Shown piece by piece: positions 61,001 to 64,000 of a stretch of DNA of 64,000 bases. A program made the translations under genes and the position numbers. Below the pieces are notes generated by a model, which was not told the DNA's origin, ran no database searches, and saw only the letters and a list, made by a program, of their open reading frames with translations. The DNA is from Cyprinodon diabolis (Eukaryota; Chordata; Actinopteri; Cyprinodontiformes; Cyprinodontidae), in contig CM060064.1 in the NCBI GenBank assembly GCA_030533445.1, forward strand, positions 25,050,626 to 25,114,625, read 5' to 3'. How positions within the stretch are numbered: the first letter of the stretch is position 1; the number at the start of each line of letters is the position of its first letter.

Positions 61001-63967
61001 CATCTTAAAAGGTAAAATATTTGCAGATTATACAAACTGTTCAGAAGAAAAAGTGATTATACATGATCTTATTCTTTAATAACCAATTTACTAAAGCAGA
61101 CTTTTAAAGACTTTTAAATCTATCAAATTGTTCCTCCTGCTTATAAACTGGTGCAATATAGACACTCATATGGTTTGACTTCTTAAAACTCTAAATGTTA
61201 CAGTTCAATAATTGTATTTTGTAAATTAGCAATGCAAAATAATGTATTCACCATTATGGCTGCTGAGTTCTAATGTGTAAAGAAGCAAGCAATACAATGA
61301 ATAAATCATTTTGTTTTGCAACATTAACATTGGAAAGCTGGAAGCAGAATCTATCACCTAGACCTTTATCCCCCACTGAAGTCAGTCTACATGATGTCAC
61401 TGAAATGTGAATGTGCACAGAAACATGAAAAAGCACAAAAAATTCTGAAGCTGCCAAACATTAATTAGTGCAGATTTATGCTCACTACTCTTGCTGATAT
61501 TTTGATATGAGTAAAAATAGCTCAGTTGTAATTATAGAACTTTCCACTATCAATTATCCCTCAGCTACCTTTGTGAAGAAAGACACATGCACGCTACTAC
61601 ACTCCAGGATTAGTTAATCTGATACATTAATAAAACCTGAACCAAGCTAAACATATTTTGTTCATGTCCTTAGTGAGAGATGACTGAAGTCAGCTGGAGG
61701 TGAACCAGGATTCTTCATGCAGGACCAGCAAGAGGACAATTGTCATTAGCAGACAAGTCAAAATGTGAAAAGAGCTACCTGCTCTTATAACTATTAAACT
61801 ATTTGACTGTAATTGCAGCTGCAGGTCTTTATAGCCTTAAAGACTGATTCCTCTTTGCAGACTGCTTAAACTCTGACTGGTAATAATGGGCAACGCTTAA
61901 TTTCTTGTATTTCTGTCTCTATGTTTGTGTTTGGTGTTGTAACAGAACATGAACCCTTTCCCAGGTCTTGAGTCTTCTTCAGCCTCTAATATATTTTCAA
62001 CCAGAATTATTCTGCATGTCGCTCAGTTTATCTTACCATCAACTCTGGCCAGGTTATCTATTCGCATAGGATGGTACTGTCACCCTCACTTATATGTTCA
62101 GGGTGACGCAAACTATTAGTTTTTTTGTTCTAACGTACAAAAAGCTCAGCTTTGGTCATACTGACTAAAGTTTTACTTGTTTTATCTGTAGGATTGTTGT
62201 GGTTTTCTAAAAAAGGGTTTTGTTTTACCAATCTTGCATAAAAGCTTGGTTGGTAAGTGCATTACGAACATATGTCCTGCCAATATTTTCTCCCGCCTAG
62301 GCTGTGGATCTCTGCTGCTCCTCCAGTATTACCAAGGGCTTGAGATATTGTTTCCCAACCTAACCCTGCTCTAAACTTCTCCACATATTGACCTCTGGGC
62401 TGTGTTTCTTGGACTTCATGATGCTGTGTGTTTACTAATGTTCGCTGACAAACTTCTAAGACATCCATAGAACATCCTTTGCTATACTGTAATCACATTG
62501 AACACAGTCTCATCAAATGTGCATTTAAAAATGTTTCTATAACATATATAATTTTCCTTCTGCTTCAGAATTCTGAACTAATTGACACAACTACCGTATA
62601 TTAAATATAGTACAGATAGAATTAGATTAAGTTTGTGGATTTTAGGTGGAAAAATACAAATCTGTTTAAGAAGCACTGTTCAGTGAGAAACCCCAGACAA
62701 GTTTCATCCTCCGTCCTCATCAAACTGTTCTCCTTATTGAAAAGGCTTTAGATGCTGCCTTGTCTGCTGCCACCGCTGTCTTAAATCTGTGCACCATACT
62801 GTCAATTTATAAAAACATTGTTTCCCCCTACAGAGAGAGAGAGAAAAACTTTTAACATTGAGTCTAATCTCCAGTTTATTTTTTGTGGTCCTCTAAAATC
62901 ATGCAGGAGAGGGACAGATTGAGAATCAAAGCAGGACAAGGGGCGGGGAAAGGACACAGGCATACGTTTTCAAGATCTAATAAAAAGCAGACCTCACCCA
63001 ATCCCCCGTTCTTTCGACTGGGAACCAAATTCCCATGTGCTTACAGTTTACCCCCCTCCCCATCACATTGCCCCATCTTTCCCTCTGTAGCCCAGGAACA
63101 CACTTACTACACCAGAGACAGTGATGAAGAAGGAATGGGTGATAGGACACTGATGATAATAAATTAGAGATCAGAATGAACACGATCTAAAGGTCTTTGT
63201 ATAAGCAAACTTGCAAGGTAATCTTTTTTTTTCTAAGCAGAAATGAACGAGAGCCACATGTTTTATGTCTTTCTTTCATGCAACACAGCATGTGGTAACT
63301 TATAGATTAGATATGCAGGAAGCAAATGGAATATTAAAATGGATCAATTTAAAAGTGAAAAAAGTTTCACTCCAGGATATGAAATGGATCAAAAATGAGA
63401 ACCCTCACTGTTTTAGGGCAATAAATACATAAATCAACACTGTGCTCTTTAATTAACTTTTTAACACACACATTTATACATAAATTACATAGAGACATTT
63501 GTGGTGAGAAAAAAATGGTATAATTTCTTAACTAGTTTCTTTTACTGTTGATGTGGAAGATGTGTGTCTTTTCCCCTTTTGTCTTAAAGTAAATGTAATA
63601 ATAATAATAATGAAAAACAATTGGTAAAAAGTGTCATTTTTTTCAAGTTCAAAACTTAAATACATTTGAAAATCGGTATTGGACAGAAAAACTCATGGTT
63701 ATAGTTTGAATTAATCCAAATCCTTTATAGGACCTTATTTAAGAACTACAGCACCAGGGTTGATTAAAAGTTGAAGATCTAAATGTTCTCTAAATCCAAA
63801 AGAAAGAAGAAGTTTGAAAAGCATCAGGTGACTCACTGGAAATATCAAAGGGAATCTGTTTGCAGCTATCAGGCTGTCCGGGCCAGGGGCAGTAATAGAC
63901 GGCTCCAGCCTCCACGATGCCCGGCTGGGAGGTGTTCGCTTTAGGAGCCCCCACAAGCACACTAATC
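1450..63967 (-). CDS. itga8: Integrin alpha-8 (itga8), exons 2-29, partial at both ends
   Basis: Integrin alpha chain, a single-pass adhesion receptor subunit that in vertebrates pairs with beta-1 and binds RGD ligands such as nephronectin (family knowledge). I joined 28 exons on the minus strand: 63967-63837, 60081-59981, 59860-59737, 57708-57647, 56976-56931, 53575-53450, 53312-53268, 50417-50374, 40732-40676, 40571-40519, 40432-40227, 31172-30975, 24469-24424, 24335-24228, 18800-18745, 17892-17735, 17628-17497, 16404-16337, 15916-15769, 14181-14089, 9244-9165, 8104-8024, 6664-6559, 5513-5355, 2181-2065, 1960-1847, 1756-1655 and 1572-1450. Every intron starts GT and ends AG, and phases match throughout. 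Phrases such as [28 protein letters not shown] and RNDPY fit alpha-8 better than alpha-V or alpha-5. The start codon and signal peptide, and the GFF(K/D)R tail, lie outside the window. About 961 codons are present, against roughly 1060 for the full vertebrate protein. Confidence 0.95.
1655..1756 (-). CDS. itga8: itga8 exon 28 (membrane-proximal calf-2)
   Basis: It encodes [20 protein letters not shown], then [14 protein letters not shown]. The acceptor is TCTTAAAG and the donor GTAAGG; 34 codons, phase 0. Confidence 0.93.
1847..1960 (-). CDS. itga8: itga8 exon 27 (calf-2, light chain)
   Basis: It encodes [20 protein letters not shown], then [18 protein letters not shown]. The acceptor is TGATCAG and the donor GTGATA; 38 codons. 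The Cys pattern and [11 protein letters not shown] strongly support alpha-8. Confidence 0.95.
2065..2181 (-). CDS. itga8: itga8 exon 26 (calf-2 with furin-type cleavage site)
   Basis: It encodes [20 protein letters not shown], then [12 protein letters not shown] and GSKTL. RHKR at 2115-2104 fits the proprotein-convertase site that splits alpha-8 into heavy and light chains (RKR-type site in mammals). The acceptor is GTTCCAG and the donor GTGAGA. Confidence 0.92.
3208..3843 (-). repeat. tRNA-headed SINE, interrupted by a second SINE
   Basis: The halves 3208-3413 and 3748-3843 together read, on the minus strand, like the plus-strand copy at 37415-37773. A B-box-like GGGTTCGATTCCCGG marks the head at the high-coordinate end. 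The copy is split by a 334-bp insertion flanked by AGGGAG direct repeats at 3408-3413 and 3748-3753. Confidence 0.75.
3414..3747 (-). repeat. tRNA-derived SINE (family 2) inserted in another SINE
   Basis: It is a 334-bp insertion between AGGGAG target duplications. Read on the minus strand it starts with a tRNA-like head (GGCGACAGTGGCG, B box GGTTCAAGCCCC near 3686-3697) and ends in a TATAGCGCC-containing tail. A second copy lies at 57042-57345 in the same orientation. Confidence 0.75.
4239..4659. mobile_element. MITE with GGYTGTGTCCGA ends
   Basis: The left end GGTTGTGTCCGA and the right end TCGGACACAGCC form terminal inverted repeats. Subterminal CACTATATAG motifs recur at both ends. No transposase is present. 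I could not define a clean target duplication, so the superfamily is open (hAT-like is plausible). Confidence 0.65.
5355..5513 (-). CDS. itga8: itga8 exon 25 (calf-2)
   Basis: It encodes [20 protein letters not shown], then [20 protein letters not shown] and [13 protein letters not shown]. The acceptor is TTCTCTAG and the donor GTACCG; 53 codons, phase 0. Confidence 0.93.
5514..8023. other. itga8 introns 24 and 23
   Basis: Introns of 1045 and 1359 bp on either side of exon 24. They are AT-rich, and I see no recognisable repeat, RNA gene or extra exon. Confidence 0.6.
6559..6664 (-). CDS. itga8: itga8 exon 24 (calf-2)
   Basis: It encodes [20 protein letters not shown], then [15 protein letters not shown], the conserved integrin PNW and EDVGP motifs. 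The acceptor is TCTTGCAG and the donor GTACAG. Confidence 0.94.
8024..8104 (-). CDS. itga8: itga8 exon 23 (calf-2 start)
   Basis: It encodes [20 protein letters not shown], then AQLALRG. The acceptor is CTCCACAG and the donor GTGAGT; phase is 2 on both sides. It is too short for a simple ORF search. Confidence 0.92.
8560..8790 (-). repeat. tRNA-derived SINE (family 3), copy 1
   Basis: It shares a block with 20755-20945, including identical AGCAGTGTGGGGTTAAGGGT. On the minus strand the end near 8785 reads like a tRNA (A-box-like AGCCTAGTGGATGG, B-box-like GAGTTCAAGCCCC). It lies in itga8 intron 22. Confidence 0.7.
9165..9244 (-). CDS. itga8: itga8 exon 22 (calf-1 end)
   Basis: It encodes [20 protein letters not shown], then FELQIH. 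The acceptor is GGACAG. The donor AG|GTGACG is weaker than the others. It ends in phase 2. Confidence 0.91.
9245..14088. other. itga8 intron 21
   Basis: A 4.8-kb intron. It holds the Penelope-like fragment at 10850-10993. An AT-rich minus-strand ORF at 11456-11908 and others near 13490-13924 have no recognised motif, and I treat them as chance. Nothing else is evident. Confidence 0.6.
10850..10993 (+). pseudogene. Penelope-like element remnant (GIY-YIG endonuclease end)
   Basis: One plus-strand frame reads [20 protein letters not shown] then [15 protein letters not shown] before a stop. This matches my recollection of the (D/R)(K/R)[13 protein letters not shown]...[10 protein letters not shown] signature at the C-terminal end of fish Penelope-like retroelement proteins, near the GIY-YIG nuclease. 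Upstream, [13 protein letters not shown] near 10730 may be the remains of the nuclease start in another frame. It is a short dead fragment. Confidence 0.6.
14089..14181 (-). CDS. itga8: itga8 exon 21 (calf-1)
   Basis: It encodes [20 protein letters not shown], then [11 protein letters not shown], the conserved CDLGNPM motif. The acceptor is TTTCACCAG and the donor GTGAGT; 31 codons in phase 0. Confidence 0.94.
14182..15768. other. itga8 intron 20
   Basis: A 1.6-kb intron dominated by a decayed Tc1-like copy around 15000-15330 (separate entry). I see no other feature. Confidence 0.6.
15000..15330 (+). pseudogene. Decayed Tc1-like transposase fragment
   Basis: The frame near 15052 reads SDER, stop, I, stop, IFGHNTE, which resembles the SDET-x-x-E-LFGH block around the first catalytic Asp of Tc1 transposases. 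About 80 bp on, [10 protein letters not shown] recalls the glycine-rich box. Stops and frame changes throughout show it is dead. Confidence 0.5.
15769..15916 (-). CDS. itga8: itga8 exon 20 (calf-1)
   Basis: It encodes [20 protein letters not shown], then [20 protein letters not shown] and YIGVERRVE. The acceptor is AATCCAG and the donor GTGGGG; it ends in phase 0. Confidence 0.93.
16337..16404 (-). CDS. itga8: itga8 exon 19 (genu / calf-1 start)
   Basis: It encodes [20 protein letters not shown], the conserved C-G-x-D-N-x-C knee motif at the thigh/calf-1 border. The acceptor is TTTGCAG and the donor GTAAGG; it ends in phase 2. Confidence 0.93.
16405..17496. other. itga8 intron 18
   Basis: A 1.1-kb intron without recognisable repeat or gene. 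Confidence 0.6.
17497..17628 (-). CDS. itga8: itga8 exon 18 (thigh)
   Basis: It encodes [20 protein letters not shown], then [15 protein letters not shown], matching the conserved integrin alpha EFRDKL(T/S)PI motif. The acceptor is TTTGCAG and the donor GTAGGT; 44 codons, phase 0. Confidence 0.94.
17735..17892 (-). CDS. itga8: itga8 exon 17 (thigh)
   Basis: It encodes [20 protein letters not shown], then [12 protein letters not shown] and [10 protein letters not shown]. The acceptor is TGCTCAG and the donor GTAAGT; it ends in phase 0. Confidence 0.93.
18056..18610 (-). mobile_element. Degraded Tc1-like element, end and part of body
   Basis: It begins TACAGTGGCTTGCAAAAGT, close to the terminus of a common fish Tc1-like family (CAGTGCCTTGCAAAAG type). 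The body around 18370-18610 (TCTGGACTTTATCTGG, then CCATCCGTCTTACCATCAAC) matches the antisense of transposase coding sequence of that family as I know it. No open frame survives. It lies in intron 16. Confidence 0.55.
18653..18678. repeat. Palindromic (TATC)n(GATA)n microsatellite
   Basis: Thirteen bases of TATC repeat run directly into the complementary GATA repeat, giving a perfect 26-bp palindrome centred on CTAG. It lies 67 bp downstream, in transcript sense, of exon 16. Confidence 0.9.
18745..18800 (-). CDS. itga8: itga8 exon 16 (thigh)
   Basis: It encodes [18 protein letters not shown]. The acceptor is TCCTCCAG and the donor GTAAGT. This is the least conserved exon, but phase and position between exons 15 and 17 fix it. 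Confidence 0.85.
20755..20945 (-). repeat. tRNA-derived SINE (family 3), copy 2
   Basis: It aligns by eye with 8560-8790. On the minus strand it starts with a tRNA-like head TGGCCCATTGGTTAGAGCA. Both copies have the same orientation as itga8. Confidence 0.7.
23400..23560. repeat. Tc1-like element tail remnant
   Basis: The segment TTAGACCAAAACAAAGTTGG followed by ATTGTAGTTTGG and TTTTCAAATAAAGAAAATGTG resembles the non-coding flank of the same Tc1-like family seen at 18056-18610. It is weak and heavily diverged. Confidence 0.35.
23940..24145. repeat. Interspersed repeat with degenerate TTAGGG units
   Basis: Between GGTCCTCAATG (23951) and GGTCCTCACTACGATGG (24117) there are several GGGTTAGGG-like units (23991-24060). 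Similar TTAGGG-rich dispersed repeats occur in teleosts. It is too short and irregular for a true telomeric tract. Confidence 0.5.
24228..24335 (-). CDS. itga8: itga8 exon 15 (thigh domain start)
   Basis: It encodes [20 protein letters not shown], then [15 protein letters not shown]. The acceptor is GTTCAG and the donor GTAAAA; it ends in phase 2 inside a Cys codon. Confidence 0.92.
24424..24469 (-). CDS. itga8: itga8 exon 14 (46-bp micro-exon, end of propeller)
   Basis: It encodes [16 protein letters not shown], the closing strand of blade 7. The acceptor is CATTGCAG and the donor GTACCA. It is separated from exon 15 by an 88-bp intron. Confidence 0.92.
25673..25701. repeat. Short perfect hairpin
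   Basis: GTTTTTGGTAAC and GTTACCAAAAAC flank the 5-base loop TTAAT. Arms are 12 bp. No terminator role is expected in a vertebrate intron. Confidence 0.85.
28637..29303. mobile_element. Foldback (long inverted repeat) DNA element in TTAA
   Basis: It is flanked by TTAA at 28633-28636 and 29304-29307. The ends AGGAATAGTACACCCAAAAC and the mirrored right end differ by one base. The inverted repeat continues inward through AGAATGTTTTTAGA and TAGGATTTCCTAAAAGCGCG to about 28826 and 28955. The right arm has about 180 bp (29064-29240) absent from the left. TTAA targets are used by Kolobok and piggyBac elements; no transposase is present. Confidence 0.8.
30975..31172 (-). CDS. itga8: itga8 exon 13 (blades 6-7)
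   Basis: It encodes [20 protein letters not shown], then [20 protein letters not shown]. The blade-7 calcium loop D-L-D-S-N-E-Y-P-D is completed by exon 14. The acceptor is CCCTCAG and the donor GTAAAC; phase is 1 on both sides. Confidence 0.93.
32080..32400 (+). pseudogene. 3' end of a non-LTR retrotransposon
   Basis: The plus frame reads [20 protein letters not shown] then TCLLRHFV, which resembles the W-N-x-L-P...ASSLSxFK...L-x-x-F ending common at the C-terminus of fish LINE ORF2 proteins. An AT-rich tail with AATAAATAAATAATT follows. The reverse [13 protein letters not shown] is missing. Confidence 0.5.
33308..34559 (-). mobile_element. Complete Tc1/mariner transposon
   Basis: TA target dinucleotides lie at 33308-33309 and 34558-34559. 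The two ends carry identical 29-bp inverted repeats (CACTATATTGCCAAAAG..., 33310-33338 and 34529-34557), after which the arms diverge. The element is about 1.25 kb and encodes one transposase, in the same orientation as itga8, within intron 12. Identical TIRs, exact TA duplication and an open frame suggest recent arrival. Confidence 0.93.
33392..34423 (-). CDS. Tc1-like transposase, apparently intact (343 aa)
   Basis: DNA transposase that would bind the element's inverted repeats and cut and paste it into TA sites (family knowledge). From the start [17 protein letters not shown] it has a first helix-turn-helix ([20 protein letters not shown]), a GRPRK motif, and a second helix-turn-helix region ([15 protein letters not shown]). 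The catalytic domain has LWSDESRF (first Asp), the glycine-rich box [23 protein letters not shown] (second Asp) and [17 protein letters not shown] (Glu), with 34 residues between the second Asp and the Glu: DD34E. The frame is also open 38 codons upstream, but the MGRS start matches the family length of about 340. There is no internal stop or frameshift. Whether it is expressed is unknown. Confidence 0.92.
   Translation of the reverse strand: MGRSQELSEFQRGTVIGCHLCNKSSREISSLLNIPQSTVSCIIRKWKCLGTTATQPRSGRPRKLTERGQRMLKRIVRRGRQLSAESITTDLQTSCGLQISSRTVRRELHGMGFHGRAAASKPYITKCNAKRRMRWCKARRHWTLEQWRRVLWSDESRFSIWQSDGRVWVWRLPGERYLSDCIVPSVKFGGGGIMVWGCFSGAGLGPLVPVKGTLNASAYQDILDNSMLPTLWEQFGAGPFLFQHDCAPVHKARSIKTWMTESGVDELDWPAQSPDLNPIEHLWDELERRLRARPSRPTSVCDLTNALLEEWSKIPINTLLNLVDSLPRRVEAVLAAKGGPTSY
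34830..34990 (-). pseudogene. Decayed Tc1-like transposase fragment
   Basis: The minus frame reads [14 protein letters not shown], a degraded [11 protein letters not shown] block that carries the catalytic Glu of Tc1 transposases. Surrounding frames are broken. It lies 270 bp beyond the intact Tc1 element but differs in sequence, so it belongs to another family. Confidence 0.5.
37415..37773 (+). repeat. tRNA-headed SINE (family 1) ending in (GGAT)n
   Basis: A B box GGTTCGATTCC is present near 37448. The conserved fish SINE/L2-tail body follows (GGAGTTTGCATGTTCTCCCT; GATGGACTGGCGACCTGTC), then ATGGATGGATGGATGGAT. An (AT)n run follows to 37800. It lies within the Harbinger element and so inserted after it. 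A reversed copy is at 3208-3843. Confidence 0.8.
37867..38247 (-). pseudogene. Harbinger (HARBI1-like) transposase, N-terminal fragment
   Basis: A 126-residue open frame with [40 protein letters not shown] and [20 protein letters not shown], which resembles the N-terminal part of HARBI1-family nucleases. It stops after [14 protein letters not shown]. The whole DDE catalytic part is missing, so it is not functional. Confidence 0.75.
38576..38800. mobile_element. hAT-like MITE
   Basis: The left end CAGGGGTGTGCAATTCCAGT and the right end AACTGGAATTGCCCAACA are imperfect inverted repeats, with GTCGGTATCCTGCAAC mirrored by TTGCAGGGTACCGGC. The CAGGGGTG start is typical of fish hAT MITEs. No coding potential. 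Confidence 0.6.
40227..40432 (-). CDS. itga8: itga8 exon 12 (blades 5-6)
   Basis: This is the longest exon in the window (206 bp). It encodes [18 protein letters not shown], then [35 protein letters not shown]. The blade-6 calcium loop D-I-N-Q-D-G-Y-N-D spans the junction with exon 13. The acceptor is ATCCAG and the donor GTAAGC. Confidence 0.94.
40519..40571 (-). CDS. itga8: itga8 exon 11 (blade 5)
   Basis: It encodes [17 protein letters not shown] plus two bases of the next codon. The calcium loop of blade 5 starts here (D-L-N-G-D) and is completed by exon 12. The donor is GTAAGT; the following intron is only 86 bp. Confidence 0.92.
40676..40732 (-). CDS. itga8: itga8 exon 10 (blade 4/5 linker)
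   Basis: It encodes 19 codons, [19 protein letters not shown]. The acceptor is GTTCTAG and the donor GTAGCA; both ends are phase 0. N-glycosylation sequons NST, NLT and NFT are visible. Confidence 0.92.
41172..41216. repeat. 45-bp near-perfect hairpin
   Basis: GACTAAATACACATCAGATC (41172-41191) and GATCTGATGTATATTTAGTC (41197-41216) are reverse complements with one mismatch, separated by TAACT. The loop is too short and the stem too small for a typical pre-miRNA. Confidence 0.9.
43336..44032 (+). repeat. 5' LTR of the Gypsy element (697 bp)
   Basis: It starts TGTTGGGATC and ends CATCATGACA. It contains a TATA box (TATATAA, 43446-43452) and a polyadenylation signal AATAAA (43958-43963). By eye it differs from the 3' LTR at 7 substitutions and one 1-base indel. 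Confidence 0.95.
43446..43487 (+). promoter_or_regulatory. LTR core promoter and predicted self-primer
   Basis: TATATAA at 43446-43452 puts the start of transcription near 43475. GCCGCAGTGTT at 43477-43487 would then sit at the very 5' end of the RNA. It is the exact reverse complement of 11 bases at the primer-binding site (44034-44044), the arrangement known for self-priming Tf1/Sushi elements. The 3' LTR keeps the same motif. Confidence 0.75.
44027..44986 (+). pseudogene. Gypsy gag, frameshifted before the zinc knuckle
   Basis: It would encode the capsid-forming Gag. The ATG lies in the last six bases of the 5' LTR. The open frame is 319 codons: a predicted coiled coil ([20 protein letters not shown]), a proline-rich stretch, then the Gag core ([27 protein letters not shown]). 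It ends early at 44984-44986. The nucleocapsid knuckle [14 protein letters not shown] (45009-45050) is in another frame, so a small indel near 44955-44970 has separated them. Confidence 0.85.
44033..44045 (+). other. Primer-binding site of the Gypsy element
   Basis: GAACACTGCGGCC follows the 5' LTR directly. It lacks the TGG start of a tRNA 3'-end site. AACACTGCGGC pairs with GCCGCAGTGTT in the LTR, which supports self-priming rather than tRNA priming. Confidence 0.75.
45009..45087 (+). pseudogene. Gag nucleocapsid zinc knuckle (out of frame with gag)
   Basis: [14 protein letters not shown] fits the C-x2-C-x4-H-x4-C knuckle that binds retroelement RNA. This frame ends at TGA 45085-45087. The pol frame is -1 relative to it and overlaps it from 45057. 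I see no classical slippery heptamer in the overlap. Confidence 0.8.
45114..46889 (+). pseudogene. Gypsy pol: protease, reverse [13 protein letters not shown] and RNase H part
   Basis: A 591-codon open frame; the frame is open from 45057, and the real start is probably by frameshift from gag. Domains: aspartic protease with FIDSGC (residues 24-29); reverse [13 protein letters not shown] with [25 protein letters not shown] and the catalytic YIDD (residues 343-346, bases 46140-46151); RNase H with [16 protein letters not shown] and [13 protein letters not shown]. It ends at TAA 46887-46889, where the other frame continues with [10 protein letters not shown], so a one-base loss near 46880 breaks pol. 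Confidence 0.9.
46883..47343 (+). pseudogene. Gypsy pol: tether and integrase zinc-binding domain
   Basis: It continues pol in a second frame: [20 protein letters not shown], then integrase H-H-C-C domain with [15 protein letters not shown] and CSTCARNK, ending at the first catalytic Asp region HIAID. After about 47341 the homologous sequence moves to a third frame, consistent with a one-base gain. Confidence 0.85.
47344..47613 (+). pseudogene. Gypsy pol: integrase catalytic core, middle part
   Basis: Third frame: [20 protein letters not shown], then [32 protein letters not shown] and DREPQF with the second catalytic Asp. Homology leaves this frame at PQSN near 47613, just before the catalytic Glu. 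A small deletion is the likely cause. Confidence 0.85.
47617..48360 (+). pseudogene. Gypsy pol: integrase end and chromodomain
   Basis: Fourth frame: [16 protein letters not shown] with the catalytic Glu, [31 protein letters not shown], then [12 protein letters not shown]. The stretch around 47995-48055 looks shortened relative to the family. The chromodomain (48169-48312) reads [20 protein letters not shown] then [12 protein letters not shown]; such domains guide chromovirus integration to marked chromatin. Stop at 48358-48360. Confidence 0.88.
48358..48371 (+). other. Polypurine tract of the Gypsy element
   Basis: TGAGAGGGGGGTAC lies immediately before the 3' LTR and contains the purine run GAGAGGGGGG, the expected site for plus-strand priming. 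Confidence 0.8.
48372..49069 (+). repeat. 3' LTR of the Gypsy element (698 bp)
   Basis: It is nearly identical to the 5' LTR. The visible differences include GATCC for GATCT, CAATGCC for CAACGCC, an extra base at CTTTGTTGC, GGACGC for GGACTC and TTTTTTG for TTTTCTG. AATAAA is at 48995-49000. Confidence 0.95.
49380..49505 (+). pseudogene. Decayed Tc1-like transposase fragment
   Basis: The plus frame reads [17 protein letters not shown], close to the W-x-x-VLFSDES block with the first catalytic Asp of Tc1 transposases. It breaks soon after. It lies 300 bp beyond the Gypsy 3' LTR. Confidence 0.5.
50374..50417 (-). CDS. itga8: itga8 exon 9 (44-bp micro-exon, blade 4)
   Basis: It encodes [15 protein letters not shown]. 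The acceptor is TTCCTAG and the donor GTAAGT. The next intron is the longest here (9641 bp) and carries the Gypsy element. Confidence 0.92.
50945..50964. repeat. Homopolymer of 20 G
   Basis: Twenty consecutive G on the plus strand (C in the itga8 transcript), 530 bp upstream of exon 9 in gene sense. Confidence 0.95.
51217..51660. repeat. Possible degraded Tc1-like element
   Basis: TACAGAGCCTTGGAAAAGCA at 51217 resembles the TACAGTGCCTTGCAAAAG type terminus. The following AT-rich sequence only loosely recalls the family. Boundaries are uncertain. Confidence 0.35.
53268..53312 (-). CDS. itga8: itga8 exon 8 (45-bp micro-exon, blade 4)
   Basis: It encodes [14 protein letters not shown], including the first part of the blade-4 loop that corresponds to a divalent-cation loop in integrins. 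The acceptor is CTTTTAG and the donor GTGAGT; phase is 1 at both ends. Confidence 0.92.
53450..53575 (-). CDS. itga8: itga8 exon 7 (blade 3/4 linker)
   Basis: It encodes [20 protein letters not shown], then [10 protein letters not shown] and DDSYLG. The acceptor is GTGCAG and the donor GTAACA. Intron sequence just upstream of its acceptor is duplicated about 1.9 kb further into intron 6. Confidence 0.93.
54433..54465. repeat. Possible Sleeping Beauty-type inverted-repeat remnant
   Basis: CAGGTCAGATGTTTACATAC followed by ACTCAA resembles the AGTCGGAAGTTTACATACAC terminus of fish Tc1 elements. No partner end was found. Confidence 0.35.
54650..55022. mobile_element. MITE with GGGTTG / CAGCCC ends
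   Basis: The left part has ATTAATCGGATTAATCAATT. The right end TTAGTTTCAGCCC is the reverse of the GGGCTGAAACTAA end found in many fish MITEs. The interior is rich in GATTAAT motifs. An (AT)n tract (55026-55067) follows. Confidence 0.55.
55026..55067. repeat. (AT)n microsatellite
   Basis: About 21 AT units between the MITE end and a short TATAGCGCC-type SINE-tail fragment (55066-55139). Confidence 0.9.
56931..56976 (-). CDS. itga8: itga8 exon 6 (46-bp micro-exon, propeller blade 3)
   Basis: It encodes [15 protein letters not shown], the core strand of blade 3. The acceptor is CATTACAG and the donor GTGAAT. It is short enough to be missed by ORF-based annotation. Phases 0 to 1 fit both neighbours. 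Confidence 0.92.
57042..57345 (-). repeat. tRNA-derived SINE (family 2), copy 2
   Basis: It matches 3414-3747 over most of its length, including GATGGTGGCAAGCTA and CACACTGGCGCCACCGGGCC. The tRNA-like head is at the high-coordinate end. It lies in intron 5. Confidence 0.75.
57647..57708 (-). CDS. itga8: itga8 exon 5 (propeller blade 3 start)
   Basis: This 62-bp exon encodes [20 protein letters not shown]. The acceptor is CTTTTAG and the donor GTAAAA. It enters in phase 1 and leaves in phase 0. Confidence 0.92.
57709..59736. other. itga8 intron 4
   Basis: A 2.0-kb intron without a recognisable repeat or gene. The ORF at 58983-59261 has no known motif. Confidence 0.6.
59737..59860 (-). CDS. 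itga8: itga8 exon 4 (propeller blade 2, second part)
   Basis: It encodes [19 protein letters not shown], then [20 protein letters not shown], a very conserved alpha-8/alpha-V stretch. The acceptor is TATGCAG just above 59860, with little polypyrimidine tract, and the donor GTGAGT at 59736-59731. The first 22 bases and the acceptor lie in one arm of a long inverted repeat. Confidence 0.94.
59839..59951 (-). repeat. Inverted repeat over the exon 4 splice acceptor
   Basis: Bases 59911-59951 are the reverse complement of 59839-59879 with one mismatch in 41; 33 bases (59919-59951 against 59839-59871) match without a break. The spacer is 31 bases (59880-59910). The right arm lies inside the 120-bp intron 3. 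The left arm holds the intron 3 acceptor CAG and the first 22 bases of exon 4. In the transcript this could form a long hairpin across the 3' splice site. Confidence 0.95.
59981..60081 (-). CDS. itga8: itga8 exon 3 (propeller blade 2, first part)
   Basis: It encodes [16 protein letters not shown] followed by [15 protein letters not shown]. The donor is GTGAGT at 59980-59975 and the acceptor CACCAG. It joins exon 2 through an AAT codon split 1/2 and ends in phase 0. The intron after it is only 120 bp and contains the inverted repeat described separately. Confidence 0.93.
60082..63836. other. itga8 intron 2
   Basis: A 3.75-kb AT-rich intron. A degraded Tc1-like copy lies at 61955-62470; the rest (60100-61950 and 62480-63830) shows nothing I can name. 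Confidence 0.6.
61955..62470 (-). mobile_element. Degraded Tc1-like element body
   Basis: Blocks such as CTTCAGCCTCTAATATATTT, CTTACCATCAACTCTGGCCA, CTAACCCTGCTCTAAACTTC and GGACTTCATGATGCTGTGTG match, in order, the antisense of the same fish Tc1-like family as the copy at 18056-18610. The coding frame is destroyed. Confidence 0.55.
63837..63967 (-). CDS. itga8: itga8 exon 2 (beta-propeller blade 1)
   Basis: The acceptor is CCAG at 63970-63968 and the donor GTGAGT at 63836-63831. The exon encodes [15 protein letters not shown] and GAVYYCPW, a FG-GAP strand typical of alpha-8 and alpha-V. It begins with the last base of a split codon and ends in phase 1. The preceding exon with the signal peptide is not in the window. 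Confidence 0.93.
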
Positions 63968-64000
63968 CTGGTGGGGGGCAAGGTATATACAAGACAGAAA

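Noticed and set aside
1450..63967. Assignment as integrin alpha-V or alpha-5
   Set aside because: Exons 26-28 ([28 protein letters not shown]) and the thigh exons fit alpha-8 better. Alpha-V lacks [10 protein letters not shown], and alpha-5 differs throughout calf-2.

Overview
This 64-kb window comes from a vertebrate genome, almost certainly a teleost fish. Coding sequence is split into short GT-AG exons. The introns are full of fish-type transposons: Tc1-like elements, a chromodomain Ty3/Gypsy element, a Harbinger relic, tRNA-derived SINEs and MITEs. I see no prokaryotic organisation.

The only host gene I can support is an integrin alpha-8 orthologue (itga8), which fills nearly the whole window on the minus strand. 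I reconstructed 28 consecutive coding exons from 63967 down to 1450 (2884 coding bases, about 961 codons). All 27 junctions are GT-AG and keep the frame. They encode a seven-bladed beta-propeller with calcium loops, then thigh, calf-1 and calf-2 domains, a furin-type site (RHKR) and the membrane helix. The signal-peptide exon lies beyond base 64000 and the cytoplasmic-tail exon before base 1. Exon numbers below assume one missing 5' exon.

The two largest introns carry the main mobile elements. Intron 9 (40733-50373) holds a Ty3/Gypsy chromovirus of the Sushi type (43336-49069), antisense to itga8. It has about 1% divergent LTRs and a CAGAC target duplication. Its primer-binding site can pair with the predicted 5' end of its own transcript, which points to self-priming. 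Intron 12 (31173-40226) holds a Tc1/mariner element with an apparently intact 343-residue DD34E transposase, a degraded Tc1 copy, an internally deleted Harbinger element invaded by a SINE, and a hAT-like MITE. Intron 13 holds a 667-bp foldback element in TTAA. Other introns hold SINEs (one inserted into another), degraded Tc1-like copies, a Penelope-like GIY-YIG fragment, MITEs and a tandem duplication next to exon 7.

The oddest feature tied to the host gene is a near-perfect 41-bp inverted repeat with a 31-base loop across the intron 3/exon 4 boundary. In the pre-mRNA the 3' splice site of exon 4 could be buried in a long hairpin. I found no clearly new multi-gene system. The best leads are this hairpin, the self-priming but frameshifted young retrotransposon, and the intact Tc1 transposase.
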